A stretch of 64,000 nt of DNA from Glaciecola sp. XM2 (GTDB lineage: Bacteria > Pseudomonadota > Gammaproteobacteria > Enterobacterales > Alteromonadaceae): positions 558,001 to 622,000 of the forward strand of contig NZ_JAHEOJ010000020.1 of assembly GCF_018595715.1 (NCBI RefSeq), read 5' to 3'. The first letter of the stretch is position 1, and the number at the start of each line of letters is the position of its first letter. The translations under genes were made by a program, and so were the position numbers. The notes beneath the pieces are model-generated. The model saw only the letters and a list, made by a program, of their open reading frames with translations. It was not told the DNA's origin and searched no databases. This document shows, one piece after another, positions 25,713-39,074 of this stretch.

Positions 25713-25782
25713 ATTGGATATAGCCGTTATTGGTCTTATTTAGTGTTAGGCGCGTTGAATAACCAATTAATGAAGAGTGTTG

Positions 25783-25814
25783 AAAAGCCCGCTGAGTTAG
25801 CGGGCTTTTTTATT
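25783..25814. terminator. Bidirectional rho-independent terminator
   Basis: AAAAGCCCGC and GCGGGCTTTT form a 10-bp stem with a 7-base loop, then a T-rich tail. It separates the PEP-CTERM gene from the convergent metalloprotease gene and is very similar to the terminator at 23952. Confidence 0.88.
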
Positions 25815-25831
25815 GAGTGAACAATGCGTAA

Positions 25832-28396
25832 TTAACTTCTCTGAAACGCCCGCTCAATCCTATCCACAATAAACCCTTTATGGATTTTACTCGCGTTGTT
25901 ACCACGGCGATTATCTGCCATATCTAGCACGCGCTTAAGCTCATGCATTGCGGTAGCGCGGGTAATGTTGTCGTACTTGCTGTCGTTTTCTAAGCCAGAG
26001 GCCGCAATAAGACGCTCAACATATTCCACTTGTAGGTTTTGACGGTAGGTGTTCACGTCGCCTTTGATGTCTGCGCTGAACATGGCGTTGGTCAAATCGT
26101 TCATCATTTGATCAAGCGTGTATTCATTGCCAAAGGTAGCGGTATCGGTTAAGCGCATGGTTACGTTTGGATGCATTAGGTGGTCTAGCACGCGTTTTTG
26201 TGCGCCTAGTAGCATGTCGTGCACCTTAGGTGACTCATCTCTTCCGCTGCCGCTAAAGCCTCGACGCTGACGTTGAAGGTAAGCAAACAGTGGCTCCATT
26301 TCATCGAGGGCGTCTACAGCAAATAAGTTGTTGGCTAGGGTGCTCATTGCGCGCTTTTGTGTTTCAAGCGGCACTGGTGTAAGCGGTTGTGTATAGCCTT
26401 CTTGGCCAACAAAGGCGCGGTTTAGATATACACCGCCTACAAAGCGGCTAACTACGTTTGATTGGCGAGCAAATTCACCAAATAAGATGTTAGTACCTAC
26501 TACTAGGTCATTGTGGGTGCGGCCATCTACCAATAACTTATCTTTGATGTTGCTGGCAACATGATCAATGAGTTCAAAACGGTCGTTTGCATAAGCAATC
26601 GAGTCGCTCGACATATCAAAAATATTGATGCGTGGGTCTACGTGGCGGCCAGGGGCGCGCATATCGTCAGCATCGTTACCAAAGGCTAAATCTGGCTCGG
26701 TTGAACGCTGTAATATTTCGGTAAGGCGCGCTTCTTCTGCTTCTGCGTCAGGCAGGGCTTCTGAATAACCATATACAATTACCCAATCGTCGTAAGGGCC
26801 TGGCTTGTCGGTATAAAAGTCGCCTTGCTCCTGTCCTACTGGTGCGTAGTTAACAGACGGATAATCCATTACCGAGCCCGCCAAGATCCCTTGGGTAACT
26901 TCGATGTTGTGTGCATCTACATGGTCATGCATTTGCGTAGCCATCATGTTGTGGTTCAAACCGAGAGTATGACCAATTTCATGAAGAATTAAGTAGTGCA
27001 TGGCTTGGCGAAGTAAACGCTCTTTTTCAATATCGCCCATGCCCTGAGACAAACCTGCATATTGAGCAAACTGCATACCCATGTGTAAGCCGTGGCCTAA
27101 TGAGCAAGCGTGCATTTGGTCATCTAACAGGGTGTTTTCAGGAAGTGCGCTGGTAAGTGCACTGGCACCATCGGTAAACATTTCACCGGCTAACCATCTG
27201 CCTTTCATAAAGCTGTATTCGAGCATAACGTCGGCCGCTAGTATTTGGCCCGTTAAAGGGTGCGCAACGCTTGGCCCATAACCACCAAACGGAGGGCGAG
27301 GAGATGAGGTCCAGCGCAATACGTTATAGCGTACATCGTCTGCAGACCAATCGGCGTCGTCAGGCTGTTGTTTAACCACTATGGCATTACTAAAGCCTGC
27401 TTTTTCAAACGAAGAGTTCCAAGCAAGGGCGGCATTGCGAATGGTGTCTCTCCACTCTACAGGGGTAGTATTTTCAATCCACCATACGATTGGCTCAACT
27501 GGGTCTGATACCGCTGCGCTTGGGTCTTTTTTGACTAGGCTCCAGCGGTTGATTACGTCGCGGTAGTTGGCTGTTTGGTCAGACGTTAAGTCGTCAAACT
27601 GCTGCGAAAAGTAACCTACGCGAGGGTCGTCGCGGCGCGGCTGAAAGTCGTTTTCAGGGGCTTTTACAAAGGCATGCTGAATGCTTAAAGTGGTGTAGCG
27701 CTGGTCTGCAATTTCGCGACCGCCGCTGACTGTGGGCGTGTCGTTTTCATATACATAATCCACCACAATATGGGTGTTTTCAGGGAAGTTATTGATGTCT
27801 GCGATGCGAGACTTATCTTTTGAAAACTTACCAGGCTTAAAGCGGTTTTTATCGGCAGCCGGATCGCGAGAAGGCATAGGCGCTACTCTGTGCAGCTTTT
27901 CGTTTTTCACTAAATCTTGTAGTGAAAACGCGATTTTACCGTCTTCTTCATGCTTGATTTTGGTCGATACTAATACCGATTCGCTGATGTTTGCATCTTG
28001 CGCGCGGCTTACTGCGTTTTCAGGGTCGAAGTAAAAACGCGGGGTTGAAGCAACCACATCAATACGGTCGAAGTAACGTCTAAATTCTAGTAAACGCGAC
28101 TGACGGTATGCGCCTCTGAAGGTACCGGCTGATACTACGCCGTCTACCGTGCTAACGATGTATAAAAATGGCGTATTTAAGTCTGACTCTTCTATTACAA
28201 CGAGTCCTTCACCATCTTCCTTGTCGCGATAAACGTCAAAAAAGCCTTCATAGGCATTTTGTTTTTCGAGAATTTCTACGAGGGTTTCTTTTTTATCGTC
28301 TTTTTCTGCTTCTTCTTCTGCCACTGCAAAATGTGCAGTACTGGCGAGACTCAGAATTGATAGACCAAGCCACAATCGGCCGATTGTTCTTTTCAT
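25832..28396 (-). CDS. Secreted zinc-dependent metalloprotease (DUF5117/DUF5118-type)
   Basis: An 854-residue exported protein with a signal peptide (MKRTIGRLWLGLSILSLAST..., cleavage near FAVA-EEE). The zinc site HEIGHTLGLNH starts at His472, with Glu473 as general base and His476 and His482 as further ligands, the extended metzincin-like HExxHxxGxxH. A downstream SVMDYPSVNY resembles a Met-turn. The large N-terminal region with VDGVVSAGTFRGAYRQSRLL and the length fit the DUF5117/DUF5118 family of zinc-dependent peptidases common in marine gammaproteobacteria and Bacteroidetes. The substrate is unknown. It is a single minus-strand gene, convergent with the PEP-CTERM gene. Confidence 0.82.
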   Translation of the reverse strand: MKRTIGRLWLGLSILSLASTAHFAVAEEEAEKDDKKETLVEILEKQNAYEGFFDVYRDKEDGEGLVVIEESDLNTPFLYIVSTVDGVVSAGTFRGAYRQSRLLEFRRYFDRIDVVASTPRFYFDPENAVSRAQDANISESVLVSTKIKHEEDGKIAFSLQDLVKNEKLHRVAPMPSRDPAADKNRFKPGKFSKDKSRIADINNFPENTHIVVDYVYENDTPTVSGGREIADQRYTTLSIQHAFVKAPENDFQPRRDDPRVGYFSQQFDDLTSDQTANYRDVINRWSLVKKDPSAAVSDPVEPIVWWIENTTPVEWRDTIRNAALAWNSSFEKAGFSNAIVVKQQPDDADWSADDVRYNVLRWTSSPRPPFGGYGPSVAHPLTGQILAADVMLEYSFMKGRWLAGEMFTDGASALTSALPENTLLDDQMHACSLGHGLHMGMQFAQYAGLSQGMGDIEKERLLRQAMHYLILHEIGHTLGLNHNMMATQMHDHVDAHNIEVTQGILAGSVMDYPSVNYAPVGQEQGDFYTDKPGPYDDWVIVYGYSEALPDAEAEEARLTEILQRSTEPDLAFGNDADDMRAPGRHVDPRINIFDMSSDSIAYANDRFELIDHVASNIKDKLLVDGRTHNDLVVGTNILFGEFARQSNVVSRFVGGVYLNRAFVGQEGYTQPLTPVPLETQKRAMSTLANNLFAVDALDEMEPLFAYLQRQRRGFSGSGRDESPKVHDMLLGAQKRVLDHLMHPNVTMRLTDTATFGNEYTLDQMMNDLTNAMFSADIKGDVNTYRQNLQVEYVERLIAASGLENDSKYDNITRATAMHELKRVLDMADNRRGNNASKIHKGFIVDRIERAFQRS

Positions 28397-28562
28397 TATA
28401 TGGTTTCTCCGCGGATAAGTTCTGTCGAGGCTAATTGCCTTGTTGCATACTACTACGCGTGAAACCTAAGTTCAGTGCTTTGATAGCGAATTAAATGTTA
28501 CAGAATTTTACAAGTGAGCCGCAAAGGCTGATACAAACTGAGTACTTAGGTAAAAATGCTTG

Positions 28563-30317
28563 CTATTGCGTGAGCTGCAAATCGACAAATTCGCGATAGG
28601 TGTCGTTGCTTTCATACAGTGACTGGTGCGTTCCTTGAGCAATGCACCGGCCTTTTTCAAGCACCAGTATTTTGTCGGCGTTTAGTACGGTAGACAGTCG
28701 ATGCGCAATGATAAGTGTGGTGGTAGATTGCATGAGCGAGTCGATGGCTTGTTTCACCAGCTTTTCGCTGCCTGCATCGAGCGCACTTGTGGCTTCATCT
28801 AACAATAGGATAGGGCGCTTGGCAAGGATGGCGCGGGCGATGGCAATGCGTTGTTTCTGCCCGCCAGATAGTTTAATGCCGCGTTCGCCTAAATCGGTAT
28901 CGTAGCCTTGGTTGAGTTCGCGAATGAATTCGTCGGCATGGGCTAATTTAGCCGCCTCAACAATCTCTTCATGGCTTGCGTGTTCTCGCCCAAAGGCGAT
29001 GTTTTCAGATACGCTGGTGGCAAATATCACAGGGTCTTGAGAGACCAGCGCAAATTGATTTCTTAAGGTCTCAACACCGAGGCTTTTTTGCTCATGGCCT
29101 TGCACGCGAATAACCCCGCTGTTGACGTCGTAAAAGCGCATCAGCAAATCGAACAGAGTAGATTTACCGGCGCCGCTGTGACCAACAATGGCGACCTTAT
29201 CGCCAATGTTTACGTCAAAGCTTATGCCCTTAATGACAGGCGTAGATTCATAGGCAAAGTGAATATCTTCAACCGACATGACCACATCGCTGTTGTTGGC
29301 AATAGCATGGGTAGTGCCCAAATCTTCTATCGCAGAGGTTTCAGACATTAAATCGAGAATGCGCTCGCTAGCACCGGCTGCTTTTTGCAGCTCGCCAATC
29401 ACTTCGCTGATGGTAGCAATGGCACCGCCTGCTAGCACGGCGTAAAACACAAAGGCTACCAGCTGGCCTTGAGAAATGGTGCCTTCTATTACCGCAATTG
29501 CCCCTAAGTAACCAATAAAAAAGATGGCGCTTAAGCTAATGAGCATTACGGTGGATATAAGCAATGCGCGGTAGTGAATGCGTTTGCTAGCGGCGTGCAT
29601 CACTTCATCAATTTTGCTTGAGAAGGTTTGCATAGAGCGCTTTTCGTGGTTAAACGCTTGCAGCATATGTATTTCGTGCAGGCTTTCATCTACCACGCCA
29701 CCAATATCGGCCACTTTGTCTTGGCTTTCTTTTGAAAAGGCCCTTACCCGAGCGCCAAGCAAGCGAATAGGCGCGAGGATGAACGGCACGGCAATAAACA
29801 CAAATAAGGTAAGTTTTAAGCTGGTAAAGCCCATTAGCACTAACGCGCCAATAAACATGACTGTGGAGCGAAGGGCCATAGATACGCCAGTGCCCACCAC
29901 GCTTTGCAATAAGGTGGTGTCGCTAGTAAAGCGGCTGATGATTTCGCCCGTACGGGATTGCGCGTAAAAAGCAGGGGAGAGCGTGACTAAATGATTGAAT
30001 AAGGCTTTGCGAATATCGGCAGAGACTCTTTCGCCCAACCACACCATGAGATAAAACCGAATGTAGGTGGCAATGCTGCCAATTACCACGACCGCAATCA
30101 CCACCCAAAGCGCTTGAGTTAGTACAGCTTGGTTGTCGGCCATAAAGCCTTTATCAATAACATAGCGAATACCCTGACCGAGTAACAACCACGTAAGCGC
30201 GCCAACACCAAGGGCGGTAAGGGCACCAATCACCTGCCATTTGTAGGGGCGTAAATGATTAAAGAGCCATTTTAGAATATGCGAACTGGTGTATTGGGTT
30301 TTGATAATGAGTGCCAA
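28563..30317 (-). CDS. ABC transporter, fused permease/ATPase (MsbA-like exporter)
   Basis: A 584-residue half-transporter with six membrane helices (residues 20-310) followed by an ATPase domain. Motifs are GHSGAGKSTLFDLL (Walker A), LVSQDPVIFATS (Q-loop), KLSGGQKQRIAIAR (signature), ILLLDEATSALD (Walker B) and IIAHRLSTV (H-loop). The homodimer should export lipids or hydrophobic compounds from the inner leaflet. It resembles MsbA and the multidrug ABCB group, but the substrate cannot be fixed. It starts 27 bases after a small unknown gene on the same strand, so the two are probably cotranscribed. Confidence 0.88.
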   Translation of the reverse strand: MALIIKTQYTSSHILKWLFNHLRPYKWQVIGALTALGVGALTWLLLGQGIRYVIDKGFMADNQAVLTQALWVVIAVVVIGSIATYIRFYLMVWLGERVSADIRKALFNHLVTLSPAFYAQSRTGEIISRFTSDTTLLQSVVGTGVSMALRSTVMFIGALVLMGFTSLKLTLFVFIAVPFILAPIRLLGARVRAFSKESQDKVADIGGVVDESLHEIHMLQAFNHEKRSMQTFSSKIDEVMHAASKRIHYRALLISTVMLISLSAIFFIGYLGAIAVIEGTISQGQLVAFVFYAVLAGGAIATISEVIGELQKAAGASERILDLMSETSAIEDLGTTHAIANNSDVVMSVEDIHFAYESTPVIKGISFDVNIGDKVAIVGHSGAGKSTLFDLLMRFYDVNSGVIRVQGHEQKSLGVETLRNQFALVSQDPVIFATSVSENIAFGREHASHEEIVEAAKLAHADEFIRELNQGYDTDLGERGIKLSGGQKQRIAIARAILAKRPILLLDEATSALDAGSEKLVKQAIDSLMQSTTTLIIAHRLSTVLNADKILVLEKGRCIAQGTHQSLYESNDTYREFVDLQLTQ

Positions 30318-30344
30318 CCGTCTTTGTTTGCGTGTATATGGGGG

Positions 30345-30974
30345 TTACTTAAAGGTTTTCCAATCAATGTCGGTCGATAAGAGCAATTCTCTTAACGAGA
30401 GGGCACGTGGAATAGCGCGGCCTTTTGGCGTCCATCTATGACCGCCGCACGCAGCAATTAAAACGGCTTTTGTGGGTTTTAATAATAGATAGCGGGTTTG
30501 CTTAGGCACAATTTCAAAGTATTCACCGGTTTTAGAAAACCAGCCAAACTTGTTTAGGTGCATTCGGTCAGACGCCAGCATATCGATGCTGTCGAGCTCA
30601 ATGTGTTCTTCGCCCAAATGCTCTACATAAATAGCCACCACCGCGCCGTAGCGAGCGTTAGCGCCATACCACTTTAATGTGCTGTCGGTAGATTGTGTGG
30701 CAATAGGGCACTTGGCGGCCTGTTTGGCTTGCCAACTGCCGTTGTGAACGTCTACATCGATGGGCGCACCGCCTTCAAGCAGGTGCATTGCGGCATTTTT
30801 AACGTGGTGGCTGAGCCCTTTGATTTTGCGTTTTAGTAGTGCTGGATCGGAGATGTTACTGTTCGCTAAATGTGTCAACTCCCTCTCGTAGAGAGCATTG
30901 CTGAGTTCGGCAAAATTGGGATATTTAATGCTGAGGTTAAAAATATCCGTTTGGTCGTGAAGTTCTGCGGCCAT
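30345..30974 (-). CDS. Conserved hypothetical protein, cytosolic
   Basis: The family is not recognised. The 209 residues have no signal peptide and no membrane segment. Features are a Leu-rich helical first third (YPNFAELSNALYEREL), a central region with WQAKQAAKCPIATQS and a C-terminal beta-rich part (YLLLKPTKAVLIAACGGHRW). It sits upstream of and on the same strand as the ABC exporter and downstream of eno, separated by the eno terminator. A link to the exporter is only positional. Confidence 0.6.
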   Translation of the reverse strand: MAAELHDQTDIFNLSIKYPNFAELSNALYERELTHLANSNISDPALLKRKIKGLSHHVKNAAMHLLEGGAPIDVDVHNGSWQAKQAAKCPIATQSTDSTLKWYGANARYGAVVAIYVEHLGEEHIELDSIDMLASDRMHLNKFGWFSKTGEYFEIVPKQTRYLLLKPTKAVLIAACGGHRWTPKGRAIPRALSLRELLLSTDIDWKTFK

Positions 30975-31054
30975 GAAATGTAAGGCTAGATCCCAGTTAA
31001 CGAGTCGTAAAAATGCATAGTACCTAAAAGGGGGAGCTTACTCCATTTTTCTTA

Positions 31055-31089
31055 TAAAAAAGCCCAAGTAAATACGTCTACTTGGGCTT
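31055..31089 (-). terminator. Rho-independent terminator of eno
   Basis: The 11-bp perfect arms AAGCCCAAGTA (31060-31070) and TACTTGGGCTT (31079-31089) enclose an 8-base loop. On the minus strand the stem is followed by a T run at 31060-31055, 20 bases after the eno stop. Confidence 0.88.
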
Positions 31090-31109
31090 ATGTTGCATAA
31101 CGTTGGCGC

Positions 31110-32426
<1,317 letters not shown>

Positions 32427-32468
32427 TTACCCTGAATATTCAAAGTTCAGGGCAGATAAAATTACGCT

Positions 32469-34121
<1,653 letters not shown>

Positions 34122-34369
34122 TTATATTGGCATGCAAACTTAACTCACAGCAAAAACACTTTCATTTCAATGCGATAGGGCGATTGAAATTGAAAGTGGC
34201 GTGTAAATCTAAGTTGCAAAAGCGGTGATAAGAACATCACCTTTGTTGGATGCATAGTATACCTAGATTCACCCTGCTGAGTAAATTAGAAATGTGAGTT
34301 ATTTTGGGGTTGGTCGCCAAAATGAGTACTGAGTTGAGAATCAACCTAGGTCATTCCCAACTCAAAATG

Positions 34370-37018
34370 TCATTTCAACGCTTTTCGCCATTCATACAAT
34401 AGTGCCTGTGCTTCGCGGGGGCTTAACTCATCTAAATCAATGGTTTTAAGTTTTTGTGCAAGCCAATGCTCGGTATCTAAATCGATGCTGAGCTGCTCTT
34501 CGGTGAAGGGCTCGCGTTTGTTCGGTTTAGATGTAGTTTTGCTTGGGGTTGCTTGTTGTGGTGTGGCTTGCTCAAGCTGCGAGAGTTTTTGTTTAGCCAC
34601 TTTTAGCACCGCGTTGGGTACGCCGGCCAGTTTTGCCACTTGCAAACCATAGCTTTTACTCGCCGCCCCTTGTTGCACTTGATGCATAAACTTAATGTCG
34701 TCGTTATGCTCGATGGCGCTTAAATGTACATTTTGAATGTGAGCGTATTGCTCTGCAAGGGTGGTGAGCTCAAAGTAGTGAGTGGCAAATAAAGTATAGC
34801 AGCAGATGTGCTCGGCTAAATATTCAGCGCATGCCCAGGCCAACGATAAACCATCGTAAGTGCTGGTGCCGCGGCCAATTTCGTCCATCAGCACAAGGCT
34901 GTTGGCGGTGGCGTTGTTTAATATATTGGCGGTTTCGGTCATCTCCACCATAAAGGTAGAGCGGCCAGAGGCTAAGTCGTCTGATGCACCGATACGGGTA
35001 AAGATTCGGTCGATGGGGCCGATGGTGGCGCTGGCAACGGGTACATAACTACCAATGTACGTTAGCAGCACGATCAGCGCGGTTTGACGCATATACGTTG
35101 ATTTTCCGCCCATGTTTGGGCCGGTGATCATCAGCATTTTGGCGCTATCTGATACATATAGCGGGTTGGCAATAAACGGCGTATTCATAACCGCTTCTAC
35201 CACCGGGTGCCTACCGGCATCGTATTCTATTACGTTGTCGCTTGAGAGCTCAGGCGCATTTAAGTTTAAGCTGTGGGCTCTTTCGGCAAAGTTGGCCATC
35301 ACGTCGAGTTTGGCAATGGCCGAAGCGCTTTTCAACAATTGTTGTAACTGCGGCATGATGTCGTCGAACAAGGCTTCATACAAGCGCTTTTCTAAGGCAA
35401 GGGCGCGACTTTGACTAGTGAGTACTTTATCTTCATGCTCTTTAAGCTCTGGGATGATGTAGCGTTCATTGTTTTTAAGGGTTTGCCTGCGCACATAATC
35501 TGCCGGCACCAAATGACTGTTGGCACGGCTCACCTCAATGTAAAACCCATGTACTTTGTTGTAATTGACCTTTAGCGTCGCAATGCCGGTGCGTTCCCGC
35601 TCGCGTATTTCTAACGCATCTAAATAGGCGGTAGCGCCTTGTGCTAAATCTCTTAGCTCGTCTAGCTCTTGGCTATAGCCTGGTGCGATTACGCCGCCAT
35701 CGCGCAGCACTACCGGTGGGTTTTCAATAATGGCGCGTTGTAATAAGTCTGCAAGGTCGGGATATAGGCTTATTTGCTGCTGATATTCGCCGATCAGGTC
35801 GCTAACGTTATCATTTGTGCAAAGTTCGTTGAGCTGCTGGTTAAGCAGAGGAAGTTGATTTAATCCATGACTGAGCCTAGCGAAATCACGTGGCCTTGCA
35901 CTGCGTAGCGCCACTCTAGCTAAAATACGCTCAATGTCGCCAATTTCTTTAAGGCAATCCTGAATGGCGTCGAAGCTTGCGCCCTGAAGCGCGTTTATCA
36001 TGTGATGGCGGCGTTTAATTTCTTGCTGGTCGCGAACCGGCTGGTGCAAATAACGCTGTAACAAGCGTGAGCCCATGCTGGTGGAAGTGTTGTCAATCAC
36101 GCTGAGTAAGGTGTTTTCATTACCACCCGACAGGTTCCGCGTTAGCTCCAAATTGCGCTGGGTGGCTGCGTCCATATACAAAATTTGGCTTTGATTGTCG
36201 TGGGTAATGGCGCTGATATGGGCAAGCTGTGTGCGCTGGGTTTCTTGCACGTATTGCAATACGCAGCCGGCACTGCCAATGGCGAGCATGTCTTCATCTA
36301 CGCCAAATCCTTCAAGGCTTAGGGTGTTAAATTGGGCGTTAAGTTTGGTCAGTGCAGTTTGCTGATCATATTCCCATACTGGGCGACGGCGCTTGCCTTT
36401 AAAGCGCTCTAATAAATGCACATGGCTAAATTCTTCGTTATATAAAAGCTCTGCCACTTTTATGCGCTCAAGGGCGGCCATAAACGCATCTTCTCCAACG
36501 CAATCGAGTACGTGGAATCTGGCGCTTGCTAGGTCGATATAAGCAATGCCAAAGACATTTTTATGTTCGGTTACCGCGGCAAGCACTGCGTCTTGCCTAT
36601 CATCAAGTAAGGCTTCATCGGTCACCGTGCCAGGCGTGACTATGCGCACAACTTGGCGATCTACTGGGCCTTTGCTGGTGGCTGGGTCGCCCACTTGTTC
36701 GCAAATAGCAACCGACTCGCCCATTTTGACCAGTTTGGCGAGGTAATTTTCAGCGGCATGATAGGGTACACCGGCCATTGGAATAGGTTCGCCTGCGGTT
36801 TTGCCTCTGGCGGTCAGTGAGATATTGAGCAGGTTGGCGGCTTTTTTTGCGTCGTCAAAAAACAGTTCGTAAAAATCGCCCATGCGATAAAAAAGCAAAA
36901 TCTCTGGGTGCTGCGCTTTTATGCCTAAATATTGCGCCATCATAGGGGTATGACCGCTGGTACTAGGTTTAGATGACGCTTTTAAAGCCTCACTTTTTTC
37001 AGGCTGAGGGGTGTGCAT
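34370..37018 (-). CDS. mutS: DNA mismatch repair ATPase MutS
   Basis: It recognises base mismatches and small loops and recruits MutL. At 882 residues it is slightly longer than the E. coli protein (853), partly through a Thr/Pro/Lys-rich linker ([19 protein letters not shown]) before the C-terminal tetramerisation segment. The mismatch-contact motif is intact ([11 protein letters not shown]), as are Walker [27 protein letters not shown] and [18 protein letters not shown]. The start keeps the HTPMMAQYL region seen in relatives. It is divergent from pncC. Confidence 0.97.
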   Translation of the reverse strand: MHTPQPEKSEALKASSKPSTSGHTPMMAQYLGIKAQHPEILLFYRMGDFYELFFDDAKKAANLLNISLTARGKTAGEPIPMAGVPYHAAENYLAKLVKMGESVAICEQVGDPATSKGPVDRQVVRIVTPGTVTDEALLDDRQDAVLAAVTEHKNVFGIAYIDLASARFHVLDCVGEDAFMAALERIKVAELLYNEEFSHVHLLERFKGKRRRPVWEYDQQTALTKLNAQFNTLSLEGFGVDEDMLAIGSAGCVLQYVQETQRTQLAHISAITHDNQSQILYMDAATQRNLELTRNLSGGNENTLLSVIDNTSTSMGSRLLQRYLHQPVRDQQEIKRRHHMINALQGASFDAIQDCLKEIGDIERILARVALRSARPRDFARLSHGLNQLPLLNQQLNELCTNDNVSDLIGEYQQQISLYPDLADLLQRAIIENPPVVLRDGGVIAPGYSQELDELRDLAQGATAYLDALEIRERERTGIATLKVNYNKVHGFYIEVSRANSHLVPADYVRRQTLKNNERYIIPELKEHEDKVLTSQSRALALEKRLYEALFDDIMPQLQQLLKSASAIAKLDVMANFAERAHSLNLNAPELSSDNVIEYDAGRHPVVEAVMNTPFIANPLYVSDSAKMLMITGPNMGGKSTYMRQTALIVLLTYIGSYVPVASATIGPIDRIFTRIGASDDLASGRSTFMVEMTETANILNNATANSLVLMDEIGRGTSTYDGLSLAWACAEYLAEHICCYTLFATHYFELTTLAEQYAHIQNVHLSAIEHNDDIKFMHQVQQGAASKSYGLQVAKLAGVPNAVLKVAKQKLSQLEQATPQQATPSKTTSKPNKREPFTEEQLSIDLDTEHWLAQKLKTIDLDELSPREAQALLYEWRKALK

Positions 37019-37196
37019 TATTATTATTTTACTCGCCAGTTAGGATGATAAACATACGACGCGTTGGTGCTCGCGAATTTATCATTATATGCATCGACTC
37101 GGGTGCGTACAATTTGATATTGTAGGCGCACTAAACGCTTTCTCTGTTCTATCTCGATAGTGTAAAGCAAAAATACATAATAATAAAAAGGCTTGC

Positions 37197-37697
37197 ATGC
37201 TCAATACGCAATTAAAAACGAAATTTCAGCTTGCACAACAACTCGGTGACGCTCTGCTTGCGCAAAATGCCAGCGTTTGTACTGTTGAATCGTGCACGGG
37301 CGGCGGTGTGGCCTTCGCAATCACCGATATTGCGGGTTCATCACATTGGATGAATCAGTCGTGGGTGACATACTCCAATGAGGCAAAGTCGCAGTTGGTG
37401 GGCGTGGATGCCGAGGTGTTGACGCAGTTTGGGGCGGTGTCACAAGAAGTGGTATCACAAATGGCGCGTGGCGGCAGAGCCCGTGCGAAAGCCGATTATG
37501 CCGTTTCAATAAGTGGTATTGCAGGCCCGGGCGGCGGGAGCGAAGACAAACCCGTTGGCTTGGTATGGTTTGCGATTGATTGCGAGGCAGGGCTGAGCAC
37601 CTTTAGTCGTTGTTTTTCAGGCGATAGGCAGCAAGTGAGAGAGCAAGCAATCGTATTAGCTCTCGAAAAACTGATCCAGCGTGTAGTACAAGCATAA
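37197..37697 (+). CDS. pncC: Nicotinamide-nucleotide amidohydrolase (stand-alone CinA C-terminal domain)
   Basis: It deamidates nicotinamide mononucleotide to nicotinate mononucleotide for NAD recycling. The 166 residues correspond to the CinA C-terminal domain alone. Markers are VCTVESCTGGGVAFAITDIA with the catalytic Ser/Thr region, VTYSNEAKSQLVGV, ARAKADYAVSISGIAGPGGG, KPVGLVWFA and CFSGDRQQVREQAI. It lies between mutS and recA, a conserved order in Alteromonadales and Pseudomonas-like genomes. Confidence 0.93.
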   Translation: MLNTQLKTKFQLAQQLGDALLAQNASVCTVESCTGGGVAFAITDIAGSSHWMNQSWVTYSNEAKSQLVGVDAEVLTQFGAVSQEVVSQMARGGRARAKADYAVSISGIAGPGGGSEDKPVGLVWFAIDCEAGLSTFSRCFSGDRQQVREQAIVLALEKLIQRVVQA

Positions 37698-37811
37698 AAG
37701 GTGTAGTGACATAATATGTGGCGTTGGGTTTGATTGCGTAACAACAGTAAGTACTGTTTATAAGCGCTACCTTAAATACAATAATTCGGTACCAAACACC
37801 TCCAAAAAAAT

Positions 37812-37827
37812 AATTTACATGTAAATT
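37812..37827. repeat. 16-bp perfect palindrome upstream of recA
   Basis: AATTTACATGTAAATT is a perfect dyad 31 bases upstream of the recA -35 box. It is distinct from the LexA site. It might be an extra operator; no regulator can be named. Confidence 0.35.
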
Positions 37828-37858
37828 CATACAGTTATAAAAAAGTGCAAATAAATCG

Positions 37859-37886
37859 TTGAAACTGTATAGCTATACAGTATACT
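37859..37886 (+). promoter_or_regulatory. recA promoter with embedded LexA operator (SOS box)
   Basis: TTGAAA (-35, 37859-37864), a 16-base spacer and TATACT (-10, 37881-37886). The spacer (37865-37880) is CTGTATAGCTATACAG, a perfect palindrome matching the gammaproteobacterial LexA box CTG-N10-CAG. Bound LexA would sit directly between the two promoter boxes. The leader to the recA start is about 130 bases. Confidence 0.92.
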
Positions 37887-38022
37887 TCCGATATAAATGA
37901 TTGCATGTTGCTTGGCGTGAATCAGTTTATCGACACAAATTGGTACACAGAATAAAACAAAAACAACGAATTTGATAAGTCTGGACGATGTGGTTTTGCC
38001 AGCACGAATAAAGGAAATTAAT

Positions 38023-39066
38023 ATGAAAACTGATGCAAATAAAGCGAGCGCACTAGACGCAGCCCTTTCACAAATCGAAAAGCAGTTTGGTAAAGGCTCC
38101 ATCATGAAACTTGGTGAGAACCGCACCATGGATGTTGAGACCATTTCTACCGGCTCACTTGGTTTAGATATCGCGCTAGGTGCTGGCGGCTTACCCATGG
38201 GCAGGATTGTAGAAATATACGGCCCAGAATCTTCTGGTAAAACCACGCTAACCCTCGAAGTAATCGCTCAAGCCCAGCGCGAAGGTAAAACGTGCGCCTT
38301 TGTTGACGCAGAGCATGCATTGGATCCCATTTATGCGAAAAAGCTTGGCGTAAACATCAACGAGCTATTGGTTTCTCAACCAGATACCGGCGAGCAGGCA
38401 TTAGAAATTTGTGACATGTTAACGCGCTCTGGCGCAGTAGATGTGATTGTGGTTGACTCCGTTGCCGCACTTACACCAAAAGCTGAAATTGAAGGTGATA
38501 TTGGTGACTCACACATGGGTCTTGCTGCACGTATGATGTCGCAAAGCATGCGTAAAATCACAGGTAACCTTAAACGCAGCAACACCATGCTGATATTCAT
38601 TAACCAAATTCGTATGAAGATTGGTGTAATGTTTGGTAACCCTGAAACCACTACCGGCGGTAACGCACTTAAGTTCTATGCATCGGTAAGATTAGATATT
38701 CGCCGCATTGGTGCAATAAAAGAGGGTGACGAAGTTGTAGGTAACGAAACCCGCGTAAAAGTAGTGAAAAACAAAATTGCCCCGCCGTTTAAACAAGCCG
38801 AATTCCAAATTATGTATGGCCAAGGCATAAGCAAAGAAGCAGAACTCGTTGATTTAGGCGTGAAGCATAAACTCATCGATAAAGCCGGCGCTTGGTACAG
38901 CTGTAACGGCGACCGTATTGGTCAGGGTAAAGCAAATGTTGTGCAGTACCTTAAAGACAATGTTGAGCTTGCAAAAGACATTGAAGATAAGTTACGCGCT
39001 GAGCTATTAATGCCTAAAGTGGAAGACAGCGAAACTGCCGACAAAAACGAAACTGAAAAAGCCTAA
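38023..39066 (+). CDS. recA: Recombinase A
   Basis: Strand exchange, SOS co-protease for LexA, ATP-dependent. The start is ATG 38023 ([15 protein letters not shown]) with AAGGAA upstream; the open frame extends 17 codons further but lacks an RBS and family likeness. The 347 residues are standard. Markers are [25 protein letters not shown] (Walker A), [16 protein letters not shown] (Walker B), the L1/L2 DNA loops ([31 protein letters not shown]) and an acidic C-terminal tail. No recX follows; the next gene is convergent. Confidence 0.98.
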   Translation: MKTDANKASALDAALSQIEKQFGKGSIMKLGENRTMDVETISTGSLGLDIALGAGGLPMGRIVEIYGPESSGKTTLTLEVIAQAQREGKTCAFVDAEHALDPIYAKKLGVNINELLVSQPDTGEQALEICDMLTRSGAVDVIVVDSVAALTPKAEIEGDIGDSHMGLAARMMSQSMRKITGNLKRSNTMLIFINQIRMKIGVMFGNPETTTGGNALKFYASVRLDIRRIGAIKEGDEVVGNETRVKVVKNKIAPPFKQAEFQIMYGQGISKEAELVDLGVKHKLIDKAGAWYSCNGDRIGQGKANVVQYLKDNVELAKDIEDKLRAELLMPKVEDSETADKNETEKA

Positions 39067-39074
39067 TCCCAAGG

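Noticed and set aside
37827-38246. 139-codon open frame antisense to the start of recA
   Set aside because: It is a shadow of the recA coding sequence with no RBS, and the sense gene is certain.
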